From contig JAPLTX010000056.1 in assembly GCA_026397915.1 (NCBI GenBank), forward strand, positions 1-64,000: DNA of 64,000 nucleotides. Reading direction: 5' to 3'. Positions 60,674 to 64,000 of this stretch are shown in pieces. The translations under genes and the position numbers were made by a program. The notes beneath the pieces were generated by a model that worked only from the letters and a program-made list of their open reading frames with translations, was not told the DNA's origin and searched no databases. Within the stretch, counting starts at the first letter, position 1, and each line of letters starts with the position of its first letter. Origin of the DNA: Verrucomicrobiota bacterium. Its GTDB lineage: Bacteria; Verrucomicrobiota; Verrucomicrobiia; CAIQCK01.

Positions 60674-61726
60674 ATGAGCAACCAGAGCAACAACTTCCCG
60701 AAACTTCACAACGCCATGTGGCCCGGCCTCGTCGGCAAAGGCAGCCCCGGCGCGGAACCGTGCATTGACCTCGACACCATGCTCGACCTCACCGCCAAGG
60801 CCGAGGTCAACGGCGTGAAGTTCGACGGCGTGGACATTTTCCTGTTCGAGCCGCACATCAACATTGATTCCAGCGACGACGACCTCAAGCGCATCGCGGA
60901 CAAGATTGCGTCAAAGAACCTCGTCGTCGGTTCGGTGGTTGCGCCGATCTGGCCGCCGACGGGCGGCGGCTCGGCGATGGGCGGCGACGACGACCGCAAG
61001 AAGTTCGTCGGCCAGGTGCGCAAGGGCTGCCGCATCGCGAAGAAGCTCCGCGAGCTGGGCGTCCGCCCGCACGGCGTCGTCCGCATTGACTCCGCGTGCA
61101 GCGTCGCGGATTGGGACAAGGACCCGAAAGGCAATACGAAACGGATCGTCCAGACGTTCAAGGAGGCCGCGAAGGTGGCCAAGGAGCACGGCGAACGGCT
61201 GGCGGCCGAGGGAGAGATTTGCTGGGGCGCAATGCACTCGTGGAAATACATGCTGCAAGTGCTCGAAGGCGTGAACCAGCCGAAGTATCTGGGTTTCCAA
61301 GCCGACATGGCGCACACGCTCTTATACACGCTCGGCTCCAACGCGCCCGAGCACCGCATCGTGCCGAAAGACTTCCATTGGGAGCCGGAGGCGTTCCACA
61401 AGGCGATGAAGAAGCTCACCGCCGCGCTGCGACCGTGGACGATTGACTTCCACGTCGCGCAGAACGACGCGACCGTCAGAGGCTCCGGCACGCACGACAA
61501 GACCGGCCGCCACTGTGCCGTCACCGATCCGAACGGCAAGCTCAACGTCCCGCGCGACGCCGGCTACTGGTTGCGCGACGACAAAGGCAAGGTCACCAGG
61601 AAAATCCGCCACCTCTGCTGGGACGGCTGCATGTTCCCCAACGAAGTGATGATGAAGCAGGAAACCTGGAACAACATCCTCGCCGCGATGATCCAGGTGC
61701 GCGAGAATCACGGGTGGCAAGAGTAA
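60674..61726 (+). CDS. Sugar phosphate isomerase/epimerase-like TIM-barrel protein
   Basis: A 350-residue cytoplasmic protein of the xylose-isomerase-like TIM-barrel fold. It shows [65 protein letters not shown] and [25 protein letters not shown], with Glu, His and Asp residues positioned to bind a metal. GAAAGGA supports the ATG at 60674. It resembles sugar isomerases of uncertain substrate that are abundant in Planctomycetes and Verrucomicrobia. It is a likely partner of the glycan genes. Confidence 0.82.
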   Translation: MSNQSNNFPKLHNAMWPGLVGKGSPGAEPCIDLDTMLDLTAKAEVNGVKFDGVDIFLFEPHINIDSSDDDLKRIADKIASKNLVVGSVVAPIWPPTGGGSAMGGDDDRKKFVGQVRKGCRIAKKLRELGVRPHGVVRIDSACSVADWDKDPKGNTKRIVQTFKEAAKVAKEHGERLAAEGEICWGAMHSWKYMLQVLEGVNQPKYLGFQADMAHTLLYTLGSNAPEHRIVPKDFHWEPEAFHKAMKKLTAALRPWTIDFHVAQNDATVRGSGTHDKTGRHCAVTDPNGKLNVPRDAGYWLRDDKGKVTRKIRHLCWDGCMFPNEVMMKQETWNNILAAMIQVRENHGWQE

Positions 61727-61747
61727 GCCAGCGCAGTGTAATCCCAC

Positions 61748-62344
61748 TTACCGATGGCGCGGCTTCTCCTGCAATCGAATTGCAGTCCGGAGCAGTGGCA
61801 AATGGGCCAGATCCTTGGGCCGTCCGACGTATCGCTTGCTCTTGAGGATGCTGGCCAGCGGCAGCACCGGCACGCGCAAACCCTGCCACCGCAGCCAGGC
61901 GGCTCGTTTTAGTTCCGTTTCAAACTCGCGCAGGCCGTCCACGCGAAAGAGGAAGTTCACCATCGTATCGTCAGCGAGCGCGACAGCGGTGCGCGCGAGA
62001 ATGGTTGCGCCGAGTCGGCGGCAAAGCGCGTGCAGGCGCGGGTATTGCCTGGTCGGCAGATCCACCCAAAAGTCGGTGTCAAGCGTGGTGGACGGCACGC
62101 CTTGAAGGACGGCAGCGGCCATGCCTGCTATTTGAAACCGAATGCCTTCCGCTCGGAGCGTGTGAACAAGCCGAGCGAGCGCAGAAAGTTTTCGTGGAGC
62201 CGCCAACGTTCGTCGGGCGTGGCGGCGAGGCTGCGCGCGAACAGCAGCCTTTCCTCCTCGCTGAGGCCGCGGACGTTTTTGATTCGCCGGTAGATTTGCC
62301 ACGCTTTTCTCGTCATCCTCGATGTGATGTTCGTTGAAATCCAC
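61748..62344 (-). CDS. Nucleotidyltransferase-fold protein, start uncertain
   Basis: The core reads GIRFQIAGMAAAVLQG then STTLDTDFWVD, the nucleotidyltransferase signature with its two Asp residues in T-x-D-x-D, and ends VGRPKDLAHLPLL. The GTG at 62344 gives 198 residues, but the first 50 or so are basic and unlike the family; a TTG near 62206 would give about 153 residues starting just before the core. The frame overlaps the small upstream ORF (62128-62316) by up to about 190 bp. It is the second pair of this kind in the window (compare 1907-2570). Confidence 0.6.
   Translation of the reverse strand: MDFNEHHIEDDEKSVANLPANQKRPRPQRGGKAAVRAQPRRHARRTLAAPRKLSALARLVHTLRAEGIRFQIAGMAAAVLQGVPSTTLDTDFWVDLPTRQYPRLHALCRRLGATILARTAVALADDTMVNFLFRVDGLREFETELKRAAWLRWQGLRVPVLPLASILKSKRYVGRPKDLAHLPLLRTAIRLQEKPRHR
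62128..62316 (-). CDS. Small protein paired with a nucleotidyltransferase
   Basis: A 62-residue product from an ATG at 62316 (TTG at 62355 is an alternative). It has RGLSEEERLLFARSLAATPDE and RWRLHENFLRSLGLF, typical of the helical small partners encoded before AbiEii/MNT-like transferases. It overlaps the transferase frame extensively, so either the two are read in overlapping frames or a frameshift joins them. Its activity is unknown. Confidence 0.55.
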   Translation of the reverse strand: MTRKAWQIYRRIKNVRGLSEEERLLFARSLAATPDERWRLHENFLRSLGLFTRSERKAFGFK

Positions 62345-62376
62345 CGTCGCGTCAAGGCAGCTTTGCCAGTCTGCTC

Positions 62377-62405
62377 TTGGCAGGCACGGCGGTCTCGCCT
62401 ATGGT
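62377..62405 (+). promoter_or_regulatory. Sigma70 promoter for the 62431 gene
   Basis: TTGGCA (62377-62382), 17 bp and TATGGT (62400-62405), then GAAAGG and the ATG at 62431. The arrangement is good. Confidence 0.5.
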
Positions 62406-62430
62406 TGCGCCATCGAAAGGATATAACAGC

Positions 62431-63291
62431 ATGAACAACTTTTCCTCAGCTTGCTCCCGCCGTGAATTTCTCCATCGCAGCGCCGCCTTGGCCGGTGGCG
62501 CGCTGGCCATGGGCCAGCTGCCCGCCGCTTTCGCCGCGACAGGCCTGACGCAGATCGGCGCCCAGCTCTACACGGTGCGCGACGCCCTCAAAACCGATTT
62601 CCCCGGCACGCTCAAGAGGGTCGCCTCGCTGGGCTACCGCGGCGTGCAGCTTTCCAAAGCCTACGGGCAGACGGCTGAGCAGATCCGGAAGGCGTGCGAC
62701 GACAACGGCCTGACGATTCTCGCGACACACGTTGATCTTGACGAATTGGAGAAAGGCCTCGACCCCGTCATGAGCAACCATGAGGTGATGGACTGCCGTT
62801 ATATCGCCATTCCATATCTTCCGGCGCCCCGCCGCAAGACGAAGGAAGACTGGCTGAAGCTGGCGGGGCTGTTCGAGAAGTGGGCGCAGGAGTTGAAGAA
62901 GCGCGGGTTCATTCTGATGTATCACAACCACGCGTTCGAGTTTGAGACGAAGTTCGACGACAAGCCCGCGCTCGATTTGCTCTACGACAACGCGCCGACG
63001 CTGCAAGCCGAGCCGGACCTCTACTGGGTCGCCAAGGGCGGTGCCGACCCGGCGAAGTTCCTGGCGAAGTTCAAGAAACGCGCGCCGATGATCCATTGCA
63101 AGGACATGGACAAGACCGACGGCAGTTTTGCCGAGGTTGGCCACGGCTCGTTTGACTGGGATGCGATCCTCAAAGTCGCCAAGCAGGTTGGAGTGGTCGG
63201 CTACTTGGTCGAGCAGGACAAGTGCAAGCGCAATCCGTTCGACAGCCTCAAGATGAGCCTGGAGTTCCTGAAGTCGAAAGGGCTGAAGTAG
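62431..63291 (+). CDS. Tat-exported sugar phosphate isomerase/epimerase (IolE-like)
   Basis: A 286-residue TIM-barrel protein with a twin-arginine signal (SRREFLHRSAALAGGALAMG). The barrel shows IGAQLYTVRDALKTDFPGTLKRVASLGYRGVQ, then LMYHNHAFEF, MIHCKDMDKTDG and AEVGHGSFDWDAIL, with Glu/His/Asp metal ligands as in IolE and hydroxypyruvate-isomerase relatives. Export of such proteins is typical of Planctomycetes and Verrucomicrobia. The substrate is unknown. The GAAAGG site supports the start. It is convergent with the C39-like gene across a REP hairpin. Confidence 0.87.
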   Translation: MNNFSSACSRREFLHRSAALAGGALAMGQLPAAFAATGLTQIGAQLYTVRDALKTDFPGTLKRVASLGYRGVQLSKAYGQTAEQIRKACDDNGLTILATHVDLDELEKGLDPVMSNHEVMDCRYIAIPYLPAPRRKTKEDWLKLAGLFEKWAQELKKRGFILMYHNHAFEFETKFDDKPALDLLYDNAPTLQAEPDLYWVAKGGADPAKFLAKFKKRAPMIHCKDMDKTDGSFAEVGHGSFDWDAILKVAKQVGVVGYLVEQDKCKRNPFDSLKMSLEFLKSKGLK

Positions 63292-63305
63292 TCGTTCCGA
63301 TCCAA

Positions 63306-63332
63306 CGCCGCCAGCATGGATGCCGGCGCTAC
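63306..63332. repeat. GTAG-headed REP hairpin between convergent genes
   Basis: On the minus strand GTAG heads a hairpin, CGCCGGCAT-CC-ATGCTGGCG. It fills most of the 47-bp gap between the Tat-exported isomerase gene and the C39-like gene, so it may double as a two-way terminator. Confidence 0.75.
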
Positions 63333-63338
63333 GGGCGT

Positions 63339-64000
63339 TCACCAGCGGACGTTCCAGAACGCCGTCTCGTGCTGCGTCATCGCTTGGGCTTCCTCCACGG
63401 TGGCCCAGCGTTCCTCGAAGTGATTGCCCCACGAGTCGGAGATGGCGACCTCGCCGGTCTTGGCGTTGTAGCCAACGATCATGCGGATGTGGCCGTTGTT
63501 GACTTCGCCGCCCGGACTATCGGGCATGTGGAGCATCTTGGGGCCGACTTTCGAAACGTTGCGCGCGCTCTTGAGTTTCTCCGGCCACGCCTTCCAGTCG
63601 GTGATGGTCAGGCGTTCTTTCGAGCGCGCGCTGATTCCCTTGTCCATCTCCGGAGCAAAGAAGATGCCCCACATCAGCGGGAAGCCTTTGTCTATGTATT
63701 TGGCCAGGTTCGACACCGTCAGCGTAAGGTTGAGCTGCTCGAACCGCCGGCCGTTGCGCCGGGCCAGCGCCTCAACATTCTCAAACATCAGATTCGCCGA
63801 CGTGCCACCGCCCACCTTGGTCTGGCCCGCCAGCGCGAGCACATACATGTCGGCCTGAATGCCAATGTAGCGCAGGTAACGCTCCCACGTCGCCGGGGCG
63901 CAATAGCCCTTCGGCCCCTGGTTGACCATCGGGATCTCCGTGACGATCACATCGCCGTTGGCGCGCCTCTTCACGCGCTGGCTGAGCGTGTCGCGCAACT
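63339..64000 (-). CDS. C39-like (papain-fold) peptidase, 5' end outside the window
   Basis: The C-terminal 219 residues or more of a peptidase_C39_2-like protein. MVNQGPKGYCAPATWERYLRYIG carries the nucleophile Cys after the oxyanion Gln, GHIRMIVGYN the His, and a following Asp/Asn (AISDSWGNHF) completes the triad. The frame stays open to the window edge (a TTG at 63998 is not a convincing start), so the N terminus, possibly with a signal peptide, is missing. It may be a housekeeping or secreted protease. Confidence 0.75.
   Translation of the reverse strand, partial: LRDTLSQRVKRRANGDVIVTEIPMVNQGPKGYCAPATWERYLRYIGIQADMYVLALAGQTKVGGGTSANLMFENVEALARRNGRRFEQLNLTLTVSNLAKYIDKGFPLMWGIFFAPEMDKGISARSKERLTITDWKAWPEKLKSARNVSKVGPKMLHMPDSPGGEVNNGHIRMIVGYNAKTGEVAISDSWGNHFEERWATVEEAQAMTQHETAFWNVRW

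Noticed and set aside
1-64000. tRNA, rRNA or riboswitch genes
   Set aside because: I looked for cloverleaf-like arms, conserved rRNA blocks and common riboswitch cores and saw none; a covariance-model search would be decisive.

Overview
The window is GC-rich bacterial chromosomal DNA that best fits the Verrucomicrobiota, probably an environmental lineage near Pedosphaera/Limisphaerales. This placement is inferred from gene content: DUF6807 (PmoA-family) and HzsA-related proteins, Tat-exported sugar isomerase/epimerase-like proteins, kinases fused to FGE-sulfatase domains, and an EF-P with a PGNLRAF loop. No rRNA, tRNA, CRISPR array, phage, transposase or reverse transcriptase was seen. About 45 genes are supported and nearly all the long antisense ORFs are shadows.

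Layout. 1-2.6 kb: an unassigned gene, a Tat-exported protein, and a small-ORF/nucleotidyltransferase pair. 2.6-25.7 kb: an accessory glycan/ester-degradation district with a CocE/NonD hydrolase, a diheme HzsA-like protein, a GH38 mannosidase, a GHL6-type hydrolase, an exported TIM-barrel-like protein, a subtilase, a GH42-like protein, a membrane protein, a DUF6807 protein, a GH78 rhamnosidase, a response regulator and a parallel beta-helix protein. 25.9-30.4 kb: one very large gene encoding a Ser/Thr kinase, a membrane helix, two LRR-like modules and two FGE-fold domains. 30.6-35.2 kb: PQQ-propeller protein, lipoprotein, alpha-glucan phosphorylase and SufT. 35.5-38.7 kb: ThuA plus sialidase pair. 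38.8-41.8 kb: DJ-1, LemA-like, M50 protease, DUF971 and ThiD. 41.8-47.1 kb: a signalling block of GAF-GAF histidine kinase, FHA membrane protein and a receiver/pseudokinase/FGE protein. 47.2-59.0 kb: mostly housekeeping genes (TrmB, Spy-like, adenosine-specific kinase, giant TPR protein, KdsD, EF-P, a BamE-like protein, and an LplT-PlsC-acyl-ACP synthetase fusion). 59.1-64 kb: trypsin-like protease, a palindrome-rich non-coding stretch, two TIM-barrel isomerase-like proteins, a second small-ORF/nucleotidyltransferase pair and an edge-truncated C39-like peptidase.

How the genes fit together. The secreted hydrolases plus the rhamnosidase, sialidase, ThuA and DUF6807 proteins suggest use of complex plant, algal or mucin-like glycans. 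The three FGE-fold domains, all joined to kinase or pseudokinase modules across a membrane helix, lack the cysteine pair that formylglycine-generating enzymes need. I read them as extracytoplasmic ligand-binding (C-type-lectin-like) sensors.

The most unusual feature is repeat biology. Several families of GTAG-headed REP hairpins, plus heptanucleotide tandem repeats, occur between genes and also in frame inside genes. In the giant kinase gene they sit in linkers at domain junctions; in the acyl-ACP synthetase fusion a similar hairpin pair is inserted in the AMP-binding domain. A separate array of 12-bp palindromes phased at exactly 21 bp lies at 60.05-60.25 kb.
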